A DNA stretch of 39,394 nt from contig NZ_FZPO01000007.1 in NCBI RefSeq assembly GCF_900198655.1, positions 1 through 39,394 of the forward strand, read 5' to 3'. Source of the DNA: Helicobacter equorum (GTDB taxonomy: Bacteria > Campylobacterota > Campylobacteria > Campylobacterales > Helicobacteraceae). The notes beneath the pieces are model-generated. The model had not been told where the DNA came from. It searched no databases and saw only the letters and a program-made list of their open reading frames with translations. This document shows, piece after piece, positions 18,221 through 26,226 of this stretch; position 1 is the stretch's first letter, and every line of letters starts with the position of its first letter. The translations under genes were made by a program, and so were the position numbers.

Positions 18221-18955
18221 ATGACACCATTACTTGAAGTTTCAAAGCTTTGTTTTTGTTATGGGCGTGAGTCTGTTTTAGAATCTGTGGATTTTACACT
18301 TTTCCCCCATGAATTTGTGGCTATCATAGGTCCAAATGGTGGTGGTAAAAGCACGTTTGCTAAGCTCTTAGCCGGATTGCTCACACCGCATATGGGCAAT
18401 ATCCGCTATGCTTCTCCAACCCCACGCATAGGCTATGTTGCTCAAAATACAATGGAATACCTGGATTTTCCCATAAGTGCATATGAAGTCGTGATGATGG
18501 GATTTTTGCAAAAAGGTTTTCTACGAGCCAATGAAGAACAAAAAGCGTATGCGATGGAGATTATGCATAATCTTGGAATCGCACATTTAGCTAAGCGAAA
18601 AATCGGACAATTAAGCGGAGGGGAGCGCCAAAGGGTGCTTGTTGCAAGGGCATTATGTGCTAAACCTGATATTTTGTTACTTGATGAACCTACCGCAAGT
18701 ATTGATGTGAAGGGACAAGATGAGATTTTTAAGATTCTCCAAGAGTTACATTCACGTATGAGTATCATCGTGATTAGTCATGATCTTTCGTCGATTTTGC
18801 GTTATGCTACAAAAATTATTTATATTAATAAAACCGCGACATTTCATGATGTCCCAAATATTGGAGTCCCAGAAAATTCTTCGAGTGAACATTTTTGTGA
18901 AATTGATTTGTTTTATCAGCTCACAAATACACAGGTAACAAACAACAAGGCTTAG
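18221..18955 (+). CDS. znuC: ZnuC-like metal ABC transporter ATP-binding protein
   Basis: The ATPase subunit of the metal importer, 244 residues from the ATG at 18221, two bases after the binding-protein stop codon. A longer in-frame extension into the previous gene lacks family likeness. Walker A is GPNGGGKST, the ABC signature is LSGGERQRV, and Walker B is ILLLDEPTASID, with the switch His in VISHDLSS. The last 45 residues (from about YINKTATF) are the usual variable tail of the family. No convincing ribosome site precedes it, suggesting translational coupling. Confidence 0.93.
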   Translation: MTPLLEVSKLCFCYGRESVLESVDFTLFPHEFVAIIGPNGGGKSTFAKLLAGLLTPHMGNIRYASPTPRIGYVAQNTMEYLDFPISAYEVVMMGFLQKGFLRANEEQKAYAMEIMHNLGIAHLAKRKIGQLSGGERQRVLVARALCAKPDILLLDEPTASIDVKGQDEIFKILQELHSRMSIIVISHDLSSILRYATKIIYINKTATFHDVPNIGVPENSSSEHFCEIDLFYQLTNTQVTNNKA

Positions 18956-18957
18956 TA

Positions 18958-19782
18958 ATGATAGAATCTTTGCTTGAAATTATGAGCTTGAAATTTGTGT
19001 GGATGGCTCTTTTGGTGTCATTTTTGGTAAGTATTGTAAGTGGCGTGATAGGATCTATTGCTGTAGCAAATAAAAAGGTATTTGTTGCAGGAAGTGTCGC
19101 ACATAGTGCATTTGGCGGTGTTGGGTTGGCGTTATTTTGTGGATTCTCTCCGACATTCGGCGCTATGCTGTTTGCAATTTTGTTGGCATTGTTTTTATCA
19201 TGGGCAAACAGACATTATCAGGATCGGCTAGATTCATATATGGGGGCAATTTGGGCATTTGGCATGGCGCTAGGTGTAGTGCTTATTGATTTTACGCCCG
19301 GATACAATAGTGATATTTCAAGCTATCTTTTTGGTTCAATTATCGCTGTGAGTGATGAAGAAGCACAGGCTATCGCTGCGTATGATGTGATTTTGTTGTG
19401 TTTTGTGGGTGTGTATTATAGGCAGATTCTTGGGTTTTTGTATGATGAGGCATTTTGTCGTGTGCAGGGTGTAGGCACGATGTGGCTTAATCGGGTAATT
19501 TTTGTGCTTATCGCGGTTGGGGTTGTGATGAGTATGAGCGTGGCAGGACTTATTCTTGTGCTTGCGATTTTGTGTATTCCTGCCTATATCGCACAATTAT
19601 TTGTGAAATCACTTATGGCGATGATGTGTGTGGGTTTTGTGCTCTCATTGGTGTTTATGTGGGTTGGATTTTTTCTTGCGTATTGGCTTAATATCAGTCC
19701 TGGTGCATGTATCGTGCTTTTGATGTGTGTGAGTATGCTTATTGCATTAGGTTGTAAATACCTTTTGCAAAAGGAGGTTTAA
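18958..19782 (+). CDS. znuB: ZnuB-like metal ABC transporter permease
   Basis: The membrane channel of the importer, 274 residues with about eight hydrophobic segments. Family stretches include LVSIVSGVIGSIAVANKKVFVAGSVAHSAFGGVGLALF near the start and DSYMGAIWAFGMALGV mid-chain. SVAGLILVLAILCIPAYIA is the cytoplasmic coupling region that meets the ATPase. It starts two bases after the ATPase stop codon. Confidence 0.93.
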   Translation: MIESLLEIMSLKFVWMALLVSFLVSIVSGVIGSIAVANKKVFVAGSVAHSAFGGVGLALFCGFSPTFGAMLFAILLALFLSWANRHYQDRLDSYMGAIWAFGMALGVVLIDFTPGYNSDISSYLFGSIIAVSDEEAQAIAAYDVILLCFVGVYYRQILGFLYDEAFCRVQGVGTMWLNRVIFVLIAVGVVMSMSVAGLILVLAILCIPAYIAQLFVKSLMAMMCVGFVLSLVFMWVGFFLAYWLNISPGACIVLLMCVSMLIALGCKYLLQKEV

Positions 19783-19784
19783 AC

Positions 19785-19979
19785 ATGTCTATACGAGAGG
19801 AAGATTCATCAAATATTGCCAAGAGAGCAGTAAAAATTAGCCTTTTTTGCGTGTGTTTGGTTTTGGTGCTTAGTGTGCTTAATCTTTATATGATAATGAC
19901 ACAAATTGATGCGAATGCTGGGATTAGTCATCGTGTTATAGAGCTTGAGCAGCATGTCAAAGATTTGCAAAAGTCTTAG
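19785..19979 (+). CDS. Small single-pass membrane protein of unknown function
   Basis: I do not recognise a named family. The 64-residue product has a charged N-terminus (about residues 1-17), one strongly hydrophobic segment around residues 18-38, and a short tail with heptad-like spacing (VIELEQHVKDLQ) that might form a coiled coil. It has a strong AAAAGGAGGT ribosome site and starts two bases after znuB, so it is translated with the transporter operon. This argues for a real gene despite its size. Its tail overlaps the next gene by 26 bases. Confidence 0.7.
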   Translation: MSIREEDSSNIAKRAVKISLFCVCLVLVLSVLNLYMIMTQIDANAGISHRVIELEQHVKDLQKS

Positions 19980-20424
19980 TATTTTTTGGTTATTGCTTGC
20001 CACGAATGTGTGGGCAACACAAAGCCTTGATGAATTAGAGTACAATGAGAATTTTGAAGGGATAGAGGTAGAAGCAATTATATCCTATAAATTAGAATTG
20101 CGAGATTCTATCCCAGTTGGGGAGCGCTATCGCGTTTCTATGGCTATGCAGATTAAACCAAATACCTCTGTTTTTAGCTGTGCTATCAATGTGGGAGATT
20201 ATGATATTACAGATGATATGGCGTTTTTTATCATTGCGCTTTTGAAGCGAGAAAAAGAACAAGTGCTAGATTGTCTGTATGCTCATGAAGTATTGTTGCG
20301 TGATGAAAATCTATGGCGCGATAGTGCTGTACGACAGCGTGCGCTTTTAGAGATTCCAGCAGTGAGAGTGCGTGCATCCTTGCACAATAGGGATTTACTT
20401 TTGCAAATTTTGCAAAATAAATAA
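19954..20424 (+). CDS. Secreted protein of unknown function in the znu operon
   Basis: I do not recognise a family. The 156-residue product starts at ATG 19954, inside the 3' end of the small membrane-protein gene. An upstream in-frame TTG at 19945 is less likely. A signal peptide with the cut near VWA-TQ (about residue 22) exports it. The mature part is acidic at first (DELEYNENFEGIEVEAI), has two Cys residues (in FSCAIN and VLDCLY) that could form a disulphide in the periplasm, and ends in a helical, charged region. The overlap with the previous gene implies coupled translation. A partner role for the metal importer is only inferred. Confidence 0.65.
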   Translation: MSKICKSLSIFWLLLATNVWATQSLDELEYNENFEGIEVEAIISYKLELRDSIPVGERYRVSMAMQIKPNTSVFSCAINVGDYDITDDMAFFIIALLKREKEQVLDCLYAHEVLLRDENLWRDSAVRQRALLEIPAVRVRASLHNRDLLLQILQNK

Positions 20425-20448
20425 TACTATGCCAACATAAGGGAAAAT

Positions 20449-21605
20449 ATGAAACCAATAGTATATATGCGTGTGGTAGATTGGCATTCATCTGATACAA
20501 AAGAGAATTTTTTTGCCAATCCTTTTGTGCAGATTCTATCTCAAAAATATGATGTGCGTTATAGTGAAGATCCGGAGTTTTTGCTCTACGGTCCTTTTGG
20601 TTTCACACATTTGCGATATGAATGTGTGCGAATATTTTTTACAGGCGAGAATATCCGCACAAATTGGAATGTTGCAGATTATAGTATCGATTTTGATTAT
20701 ATGGATTTTGGTGATAGGCATTTGCGCTTGCCATTAGATTTTTTACCTGCACCGCATGTGCAAGAACTCTATAAACAATCCCAAATTCGTTGCACATTGC
20801 CCCCCCCCTTAATCGCCAAAAATTTTGTGCATTTATGGCGACAAATGGTGGTGGCGAACACACAAAGATTAGAGATGACTTTTTTGAAATCTTGAATGCT
20901 TATAAACGCGTAGATTCTGGTGGGAGATGGAAAAATAATATTGGTGGACCCATAGGCGATCGCTATACAAATTTCAAAGATTCTAAGCTCAAATGGTTGA
21001 GAAATTATAGATTTCATATTTGTTTTGAAAACTCAAGTTATCCAGGGTATTTGACTGAAAAACTTTTTGATGCTTATGCTGCTGGGTGTATTCCTATATA
21101 TTGGGGTGATACAAGTTTGTGTGAAAACATAGTGCGTGAATCTAGTGCTTGCAACACTACATCATCTGATACAATACAGGCAACTATTGCACATATCTCA
21201 CCACATTTGCGTGAATATACTATCAATCCAAAGGCTTTTGTTAATGCGCATAATTTTGCTACCCTCCAAGATCTCGCACAAGAAGTCATACGCATAGATA
21301 GTGATCCTAAGAGGTATCAAGAAATGTATTTTCAACCTATCTTTGTAGGAGATTTTGATCCTTACACATATTACAAGACAAAACTTGAAGTATTTTTAGA
21401 TTCTATAGTATCTCAAGGAGCAAAAGCGGCATTGCGTAGAGGTGATGGTGTGCACATGAAGCGACATAATAGAATGTTGATTAAGGGTAGCGATCCACTT
21501 AGGGCAATAAAATGGGAGCTCATAGAGAAATTTCTAAGGCAATTCAAAAATGTAAGAGATACTTTGCAAAATCTAAAGAGAATGTGTAATAGAGAAAATA
21601 TATAA
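20449..21605 (+). pseudogene. GT10 alpha-1,3-fucosyltransferase, phase-variable, currently out of frame
   Basis: Would transfer fucose from GDP-fucose to lipopolysaccharide side chains, as FutA/FutB do for Lewis antigens in H. pylori. The gene is split by a run of nine C at 20800-20808. The first frame (20449-20895) ends early at 148 residues; the second carries the catalytic part, as a frame from 20790 to 21605. Ten C (or seven) would join them into about 385 residues. The catalytic half has the GDP-fucose-binding stretches FHICFENSSYPGYLTEKLFD and GCIPIYWGD, and the first half has GPFGFTHLRYECVRIFFTGE. The C-terminus is basic and helical and lacks the heptad repeats of H. pylori enzymes. 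The start has an AAGGGA site. This is an OFF-switched gene rather than decay. Confidence 0.88.
20800..20808 (+). repeat. Poly-C tract (9 C), phase-variation switch of the fucosyltransferase
   Basis: Nine consecutive C inside the GT10 coding region, around codon 118. Upstream codons start at positions equal to 1 mod 3 and the catalytic frame at 0 mod 3. One added C or two lost C therefore restores the reading frame. Slipped-strand mispairing at such tracts is the well-known on/off mechanism for surface sugars in Helicobacter. Confidence 0.85.
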
Positions 21606-21610
21606 AAAAG

Positions 21611-21697
21611 TGGTGCCGAGGGTCGGAATCGAACCGACACAGGGTCGCCCCTACTAGATTTTGAGTCTAGCGCGTCTACCAATTTCACCACCCCGGC
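21611..21697 (-). tRNA. tRNA-Leu (anticodon CAA)
   Basis: An 87-base leucine tRNA including an encoded CCA. The acceptor stem GCCGGGG (5' end at 21697) pairs with CCTCGGC with one G-T wobble. The anticodon arm is CTAGA-CTCAAAA-TCTAG, with CAA in the loop. There is a long variable arm, as leucine tRNAs need, and the T-loop reads GGTTCGATTCC. It decodes UUG. Confidence 0.95.
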
Positions 21698-21712
21698 TTG
21701 TATATAAATAAG

Positions 21713-21797
21713 TGGTGCGCTGAGCGAGATTTGAACTCGCACGGGTCGCCCCGCCACCCCCTCAAGATGGTGTGTCTACCAATTCCACCACCAGCGC
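21713..21797 (-). tRNA. tRNA-Leu (anticodon GAG)
   Basis: An 85-base leucine tRNA including an encoded CCA. The acceptor GCGCTGG starts at 21797. The anticodon arm is CCATC-TTGAGGG-GGTGG, giving GAG, and there is a long variable arm and a T-loop GAGTTCAAATCTC. It decodes CUC and CUU. It lies 15 bases before the other leucine tRNA on the same strand, so the two are probably processed from one transcript. Confidence 0.95.
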
Positions 21798-21801
21798 ATA
21801 A

Positions 21802-21820
21802 TCTCCGCAAGATGCGGAGA
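21802..21820 (-). terminator. Hairpin after atpE
   Basis: Perfect seven-base arms TCTCCGC (21802-21808) and GCGGAGA (21814-21820) enclose a five-base loop, six bases beyond the atpE stop codon. The G+C-rich stem stands out in this A/T-rich DNA. On the minus strand only two T follow, so some readthrough into the tRNA genes is possible. Confidence 0.55.
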
Positions 21821-21826
21821 CAAAGA

Positions 21827-22144
21827 TTAAGAATTAGGCAAGAAAGGATTGCTATAAAGAGCAATAATAGCTAATACCAATGTGTAGATAACTTGTGCTT
21901 CGATAAGTGCCAATGCAATAAACATTGTTCCAAGTAATTTACCGCTAATACCAGGATTTCTAGCAGTTCCAGAGATAGTTGCTGCTGCTGCATGTCCCAT
22001 ACCAATAGCACCACCAAGTGCTGCGATACCTACACCAACAACTGCACCAAGAACAGAATACATGCGAATCATATCTAGACCACTTACTTCAGCTCCAAAT
22101 GCTAAGCCAAGCATACCTAAAGACAAAACAAGAAAGATTTTCAT
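21827..22144 (-). CDS. atpE: F0F1 ATP synthase subunit c
   Basis: The proton-carrying ring subunit of ATP synthase. The 105-residue protein has two membrane helices around a polar loop (TARNPGISGKL, residues about 60-70), with the glycine-rich first helix GIAALGGAIGMGHAAAATISGTA. The essential carboxylate is Glu82 in ALIEAQVIYTLV. An extra hydrophobic N-terminus of about 18 residues ending FGA looks like the signal-like extension seen in Helicobacter and Campylobacter subunit c. As in other epsilonproteobacteria it is a solo gene away from the main atp operon. AAGGAG ribosome site. Confidence 0.96.
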   Translation of the reverse strand: MKIFLVLSLGMLGLAFGAEVSGLDMIRMYSVLGAVVGVGIAALGGAIGMGHAAAATISGTARNPGISGKLLGTMFIALALIEAQVIYTLVLAIIALYSNPFLPNS

Positions 22145-22211
22145 CTTGATCTCCTTACAATAAAATACAAAGTCTTTCGGATCTCTCCCCTACTAAATCT
22201 TTGGGAGAAGC

Positions 22212-22217
22212 ATTCTA
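22212..22217 (-). promoter_or_regulatory. Predicted -10 element of atpE
   Basis: On minus the hexamer TAGAAT lies about 67 bases before the atpE ATG, downstream of A/T-rich DNA. It is a good match to the housekeeping -10 but has no TG extension, so the call is tentative. Confidence 0.35.
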
Positions 22218-22247
22218 GCTATGTTTTGATAAAAGCTAGTTTAAATT

Positions 22248-22868
22248 TCACTCTTGGCGTAAAAATTGTAGTGGATATTTGCACTCTTTGCAGACAACAT
22301 TTGTGTCTATTTTGTTGATTTTGTTGTGTGTAGATTCTGAAACTCTGTGTATCTTGCAGTGGCATTGATACACATATACAGGAGGTTTATCTTTTAATTT
22401 GAGGCTCAATGATTTTTGGTCGATTAAGCAAGAGGGGTTAGTTTGTTTATCAAGCACTGCTTTTGTATTGTTGGCAATTTGGATTGCATTCCATTCTTCA
22501 ATACGTTTATCTTCTTGCATAATATGTCCTATAAGCCAATCTCTAGCAATGATGAGCAAACTCTCTTTGAGATCATTTATAGAATGCGAACTTTTAACAA
22601 GACTCGCGACATTGCGTGTGAATTCCTTATGAATCTCCTTGTGATTTGAGAGTTCTGGATATTCTATGCTCTTCATATATTCTTCTTCATGTGCGAAATG
22701 CACACGCATATAATTAAAAAACTCTGCCAAAATATCTTTAAGCTCCGAGCGATTGGCCGCTTTGTTTGCTGCTACTTCGACTCTGTGTGCTAATTCAAAG
22801 AGCTTACGATGTTCAGCATCAATAGTTTCATTATGCACAGAATACTCATTACTCCACGTTGGCAACAT
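22248..22868 (-). CDS. Bacteriohemerythrin with C-terminal Cys-rich module
   Basis: An oxygen-binding non-heme diiron protein; in Campylobacter such proteins sense oxygen or protect iron-sulfur enzymes. All seven ligands are present: His20, His57, Glu61, His76, His80, His115 and Asp120, in TIDAEH, VHFAHEE, NHKEIH and GHIMQED. The domain ends near residue 130. A further 75 residues follow. They hold CHCKIH (Cys169, Cys171, His174) and CKEC (Cys193, Cys196), a pattern that suits one zinc or iron site of rubredoxin or zinc-ribbon type. The gene is followed by atpE and preceded by the oxygen-sensitive class I fumarase genes 28 bases upstream, which suggests a protective link by inference. Confidence 0.9.
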   Translation of the reverse strand: MLPTWSNEYSVHNETIDAEHRKLFELAHRVEVAANKAANRSELKDILAEFFNYMRVHFAHEEEYMKSIEYPELSNHKEIHKEFTRNVASLVKSSHSINDLKESLLIIARDWLIGHIMQEDKRIEEWNAIQIANNTKAVLDKQTNPSCLIDQKSLSLKLKDKPPVYVYQCHCKIHRVSESTHNKINKIDTNVVCKECKYPLQFLRQE

Positions 22869-22895
22869 AATGTTTTCTACCTTTCAGCTTGAAAA

Positions 22896-23453
22896 CTAGA
22901 TTTTTCTATAAGGTTTTTGTCCCATTTCATAAAAATTATTTCCCTGTGCATCGATGGCTACAATAGCAGGAAAATCTTCGATAGTAATGCGCGCTACTGC
23001 TTCTGGACCAAGTTCAGGATACGCTAATACCTCATATTTTTTGATTGTTTTTGAAATAAGAGCGGCAGCTCCTCCAACTGCTACCATATATACCACACCA
23101 TTTGCTACCATAGAATCTATCACTTCTTTAGAGCGGTAGCCTTTGCCAATCATGCCACTAATACCTTGCGCAATAATTGTAGGCGTATATTTATCCATTC
23201 TGCCACTTGTTGTGGGACCTGCTGAACCTATTGCATTACCGGGTTTAGCAGGGCTAGGTCCTAGATAATAAATTGTCTCTCCTGCTAGCTCTACTGGAAG
23301 TTTTTCACCTCGTGCTAAAGCTTCTGTTAGAGCTTTGTGTGCAGCGTCTCTAGCAACCAAAATCATTCCAGAAATGAGCACAGATTCTCCAGCTTTTAAG
23401 CTTTTGCCTACTTCTTTGCTAAAGGGAGCCGTGATTTTTTTGATGTCGTTCAT
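22896..23453 (-). CDS. Class I fumarate hydratase, beta (C-terminal) subunit
   Basis: The second chain of a two-subunit iron-sulfur hydro-lyase that interconverts fumarate and malate. It is 185 residues from the ATG at 23453 behind a strong GGAGG site; the longer frame to 23507 lies inside the alpha-subunit gene. Family stretches are LISGMILVARDAAHKAL, IYYLGPSPAKPGNAIGSAGPTTSGRMD and GKGYRSKEV. The closing FPAIVAIDAQGNNFYE carries the usual end of TtdB/FumB-type chains. Tartrate dehydratase has the same architecture, but fumarase is the more common role in this group. Confidence 0.88.
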   Translation of the reverse strand: MNDIKKITAPFSKEVGKSLKAGESVLISGMILVARDAAHKALTEALARGEKLPVELAGETIYYLGPSPAKPGNAIGSAGPTTSGRMDKYTPTIIAQGISGMIGKGYRSKEVIDSMVANGVVYMVAVGGAAALISKTIKKYEVLAYPELGPEAVARITIEDFPAIVAIDAQGNNFYEMGQKPYRKI

Positions 23454-23463
23454 AGTTTCCTCC

Positions 23464-24309
23464 TTACAATTCGATATCCGCGTGTCTAGCGGCATGGCAG
23501 TTGACATTAATTGCTACAGGTAAGCCAGCGATATGTGTAGGGTACCATTCAACATTGACTTTAAAAGCAGTGGTTGTGCCTCCTAGTCCTTGTGGTCCAA
23601 CACCTGTGGCATTTGCCATTTCTAAGAGTTCTTCTTCAAGCTTAGCATATCGTTCATCGGGATTTTTAGAATCTACCTCACGAACTGCCGCCTTTTTTGC
23701 TAAGAGTGCTGCTTTTTCCATTGTCCCACCTATGCCTACACCTATTACCATAGGAGGACATGCATTTGGACCAGCGAGTTTAACAGCTTCTAAGAATACA
23801 TTTTTTACACCTTGGATTCCATCAGCGGGGACAAGCATTTTTAGAATACTTTTGTTTTCACTACCAAATCCTTTTGGTGCAACTTGGATATGCACTTTAT
23901 CACCCGGCACAATTCTTGTATGAATAACTGCAGGCGTATTGTTTGTAGTATTTTTACGCTCAAAAAGTGGATCTGCTACGACAGATTTGCGTAGATATCC
24001 CTCAGTATAGCCTTTTTTTACGCCTTCATTGATGGCATCTTCGATATATCCGCCCACAATATGTGCATCTTGACCGACATTAACAAACACTACAAGCATC
24101 CCGGTATCTTGACAGATAGGCATCATGTTTGTTTGTGCAATTTTGCCGTTTTCTATTAATGTATTGATGATGTTTTTTCCAAGTGGCGATTGTTCGGTAT
24201 TTTGTGCTTTTGCAAATGCTTCTTTTATGTCGTTTGTCTGCACGCAACAAGCTTGAATTGCAAGCTTTGCAACTGCTTCTACTATACTTTGATATTGAAT
24301 CTCTCTCAT
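23464..24309 (-). CDS. Class I fumarate hydratase, alpha (N-terminal) subunit
   Basis: The iron-sulfur chain of the two-subunit class I hydro-lyase. The 281-residue product has Cys in MPICQDTGM (near residue 67), in GPNACPPMVIGVGIGGTMEKAA (near 186) and in NVNCHAARH near the end (about 275). This matches the three ligands of a labile 4Fe-4S cluster. VGPQGLGGTTTAF is another family signature. The start at 24309 has an AAGGAG site. H. pylori uses the stable class II FumC as far as I recall, so this is a notable difference. Tartrate dehydratase is the alternative call. Confidence 0.9.
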   Translation of the reverse strand: MREIQYQSIVEAVAKLAIQACCVQTNDIKEAFAKAQNTEQSPLGKNIINTLIENGKIAQTNMMPICQDTGMLVVFVNVGQDAHIVGGYIEDAINEGVKKGYTEGYLRKSVVADPLFERKNTTNNTPAVIHTRIVPGDKVHIQVAPKGFGSENKSILKMLVPADGIQGVKNVFLEAVKLAGPNACPPMVIGVGIGGTMEKAALLAKKAAVREVDSKNPDERYAKLEEELLEMANATGVGPQGLGGTTTAFKVNVEWYPTHIAGLPVAINVNCHAARHADIEL

Positions 24310-24344
24310 GGCTTTCTCCTTGTTTTGATTCCTGGTGCGGTTTC

Positions 24345-24461
24345 ATTCTAGCCAAAGATAGCAAAAACAAATCTTAAAAATTTATAAAGAATTACATGTC
24401 GCGTCATGTAGCGTTGTATGTGTCGTGTTTGGTAATAAAATATAAGGAATAATGTTACAAT
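24345..24461. promoter_or_regulatory. Divergent fumarase / MHS transporter regulatory region
   Basis: This 179-base gap holds a -10 hexamer for each direction. TAGAAT on minus is at 24350-24345, in front of the fumarase. The extended -10 TG-T-TACAAT on plus has its hexamer at 24456-24461, in front of the transporter. Between them an inverted repeat TACATG (24393-24398) and CATGTA (24405-24410) with a six-base centre could be a binding site for a regulator of both units. Confidence 0.45.
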
Positions 24462-24488
24462 GCCTACAAAATTTTCTAAGGTTTATAT

Positions 24489-25742
24489 ATGCACTTACGG
24501 AAGTCAGAAATCAAGGTTTTGGGTTTAAGTTCACTTGGTGGTATGCTAGAGTTTTATGATTTTATTATTTTTGTATTTTTTACAGAAATTATCTCTAGTG
24601 TATTTTTCCCTAGCACACTCGATCCATTTTGGGCACATATGAATACTTATGGAGCTTTTGCAGCAGGATATTTTGCAAGACCATTGGGTGGGGTTATTAT
24701 GGCACATTTTGGCGATAAAAGTGGGCGCAAAAAAATGTTTATGATCTCGATCTTGCTTATGGTGATCCCTACTTTTACACTAGGATTTATGCCTACTTTT
24801 GAAAGCATTGGTTATATTGCACCAATCATGCTTGTGTTTATTAGAATCTTACAAGGTATCGCCATAGGTGGTGAGCTTCCGGGTGCTTGGGTTTTTGTGT
24901 GCGAACATAGCGATGACAAAACCTTAGGTTTGTATATGGGAGTTTTTACAAGTGCTGTAATTGGTGGGATTTTGTTGGGAAGTGTGGTAACACTTTGTGT
25001 GAATCTTGTATTTAGTCAAGCAGAGATTGCTACTTATGCTTGGCGTGTGCCTTTTATCCTTGGAGGGCTTTTTGGGATTATTGCTATTTTTTTACGAAAA
25101 TTTTTAAACGAAACCCCAGTATTTAAAGAAATTATAGCCATGCAACAAACACAGAAATTTCCTCTTGCATCTGCGTTGCAATCTTTTAAGCAAGGTGTGG
25201 CCTATTCTTTTCTTAGCACTTGGATTCTCACAGGTTGTGTAGTTATTATCGTGTTGCTCTCTCCAAAGCTTCTCACGCAAGTTTTGGAGGTTTCTGCCAT
25301 TGATAGGGTTTTATATCAAATGGTGATAATTTGTTGCATCGCATTTGGCGCTATCTTGGCTGGAATCTTGCATGATAGAGTTGGTGTAAAAAAAGCGAGT
25401 TTTATGTTTGGTATGGGGTTATGTATTTTTGCGTTGTGTTTTTATTGGCTCTTAGAGGCAAAGGCTTCTTTAGAATTTGTGGTTGTTATGTATTGTGCTA
25501 TGGCATTTTTTGGTGGATTGAGTGTGTTTACGCCCATTATTATGGTGCGAAGTTTTCCTGCGCCTATACGATATAGCGGACTTTCTTTTGCCTATAATAT
25601 TTCATACGCAGTTTTTGGTGGATTGACACCGATATTTTTTGGCTGGGCAAGTGGGAGCGATCATCTCTTGATGATTGGGTATTATATGGTGTTTTTGGGG
25701 ATTTTGGCGATGGTGATTGGAAGGGTGCATAAACCATGCTAA
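24489..25742 (+). CDS. MHS-family (ProP-like) metabolite:proton symporter
   Basis: A 417-residue major-facilitator protein of the metabolite:H+ symporter type, in the inner membrane. Around twelve hydrophobic segments are visible. The loop after helix 2 has the family motif HFGDKSGRKKMF (residues about 74-85), and the first helix has SSLGGMLEFYDFIIFVFF. The helix 4-5 region has RILQGIAIGGELPGAW, another MHS hallmark. Substrates in this family include proline, betaine, alpha-ketoglutarate and citrate. Its position divergent from a fumarase suggests a dicarboxylate or related acid, but that is inference. H. pylori has a ProP-like member of the same family. Its 3' end overlaps moaC by four bases. 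Confidence 0.88.
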   Translation: MHLRKSEIKVLGLSSLGGMLEFYDFIIFVFFTEIISSVFFPSTLDPFWAHMNTYGAFAAGYFARPLGGVIMAHFGDKSGRKKMFMISILLMVIPTFTLGFMPTFESIGYIAPIMLVFIRILQGIAIGGELPGAWVFVCEHSDDKTLGLYMGVFTSAVIGGILLGSVVTLCVNLVFSQAEIATYAWRVPFILGGLFGIIAIFLRKFLNETPVFKEIIAMQQTQKFPLASALQSFKQGVAYSFLSTWILTGCVVIIVLLSPKLLTQVLEVSAIDRVLYQMVIICCIAFGAILAGILHDRVGVKKASFMFGMGLCIFALCFYWLLEAKASLEFVVVMYCAMAFFGGLSVFTPIIMVRSFPAPIRYSGLSFAYNISYAVFGGLTPIFFGWASGSDHLLMIGYYMVFLGILAMVIGRVHKPC

Positions 25743-26212
25743 GTGCGTTTATAATCCCCACTTTTCCCTCCGCTTTTAGATTCTAAACAAATATCACTTA
25801 TTAGCATGCTTTTGTCAATAGCTTTGAGCATATCATAGATAGTAAGCAATCCGACACTTACGCTATGCAAGGCTTCCATTTCTACACCTGTTTTGCCCTC
25901 ACATTTGACAAGTGATTCTACTCTAAGGGCACATTCTTCTTCTAGTGGAATAATATCTACATTGACTTTGCTTATAAAAAGTGGGTGGCACATTGGAATG
26001 ATTTGGCTTGTATTTTTGGCTGCCATAATAGCTGCAATCACTGCTGTTTGGATAACTGGTCCTTTTTTGTTGGTATTTTCTACCACTGCCAAAAATGCAA
26101 CCTTACTCATTGTGATTTTACCGCTAGCAAGTGCCTCTCTAGAAGCACTATCTTTGGTGCTTACATCAACCATTGTGGGATTGTTGTTGTGATTAAGGTG
26201 TGTGAGATTCAT
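25739..26212 (-). CDS. moaC: Cyclic pyranopterin monophosphate synthase
   Basis: Second enzyme of molybdenum cofactor synthesis; turns the MoaA product into cyclic pyranopterin phosphate. The 157-residue chain has the family's NPTMVDVSTKDSASREALASGKI, the IPMCHPLFISKV stretch, KCEGKTGVEMEAL (catalytic Lys) and a closing DICLESKSGGKSGDYKR. I take the ATG at 26212 with an AAGGAT site; the frame reaching 26263 overlaps cmoA and adds nothing family-like. Last gene of a minus-strand block, converging with the MHS transporter. Confidence 0.94.
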   Translation of the reverse strand: MNLTHLNHNNNPTMVDVSTKDSASREALASGKITMSKVAFLAVVENTNKKGPVIQTAVIAAIMAAKNTSQIIPMCHPLFISKVNVDIIPLEEECALRVESLVKCEGKTGVEMEALHSVSVGLLTIYDMLKAIDKSMLISDICLESKSGGKSGDYKRT

Positions 26213-26226
26213 GATGATCCTTTGTG

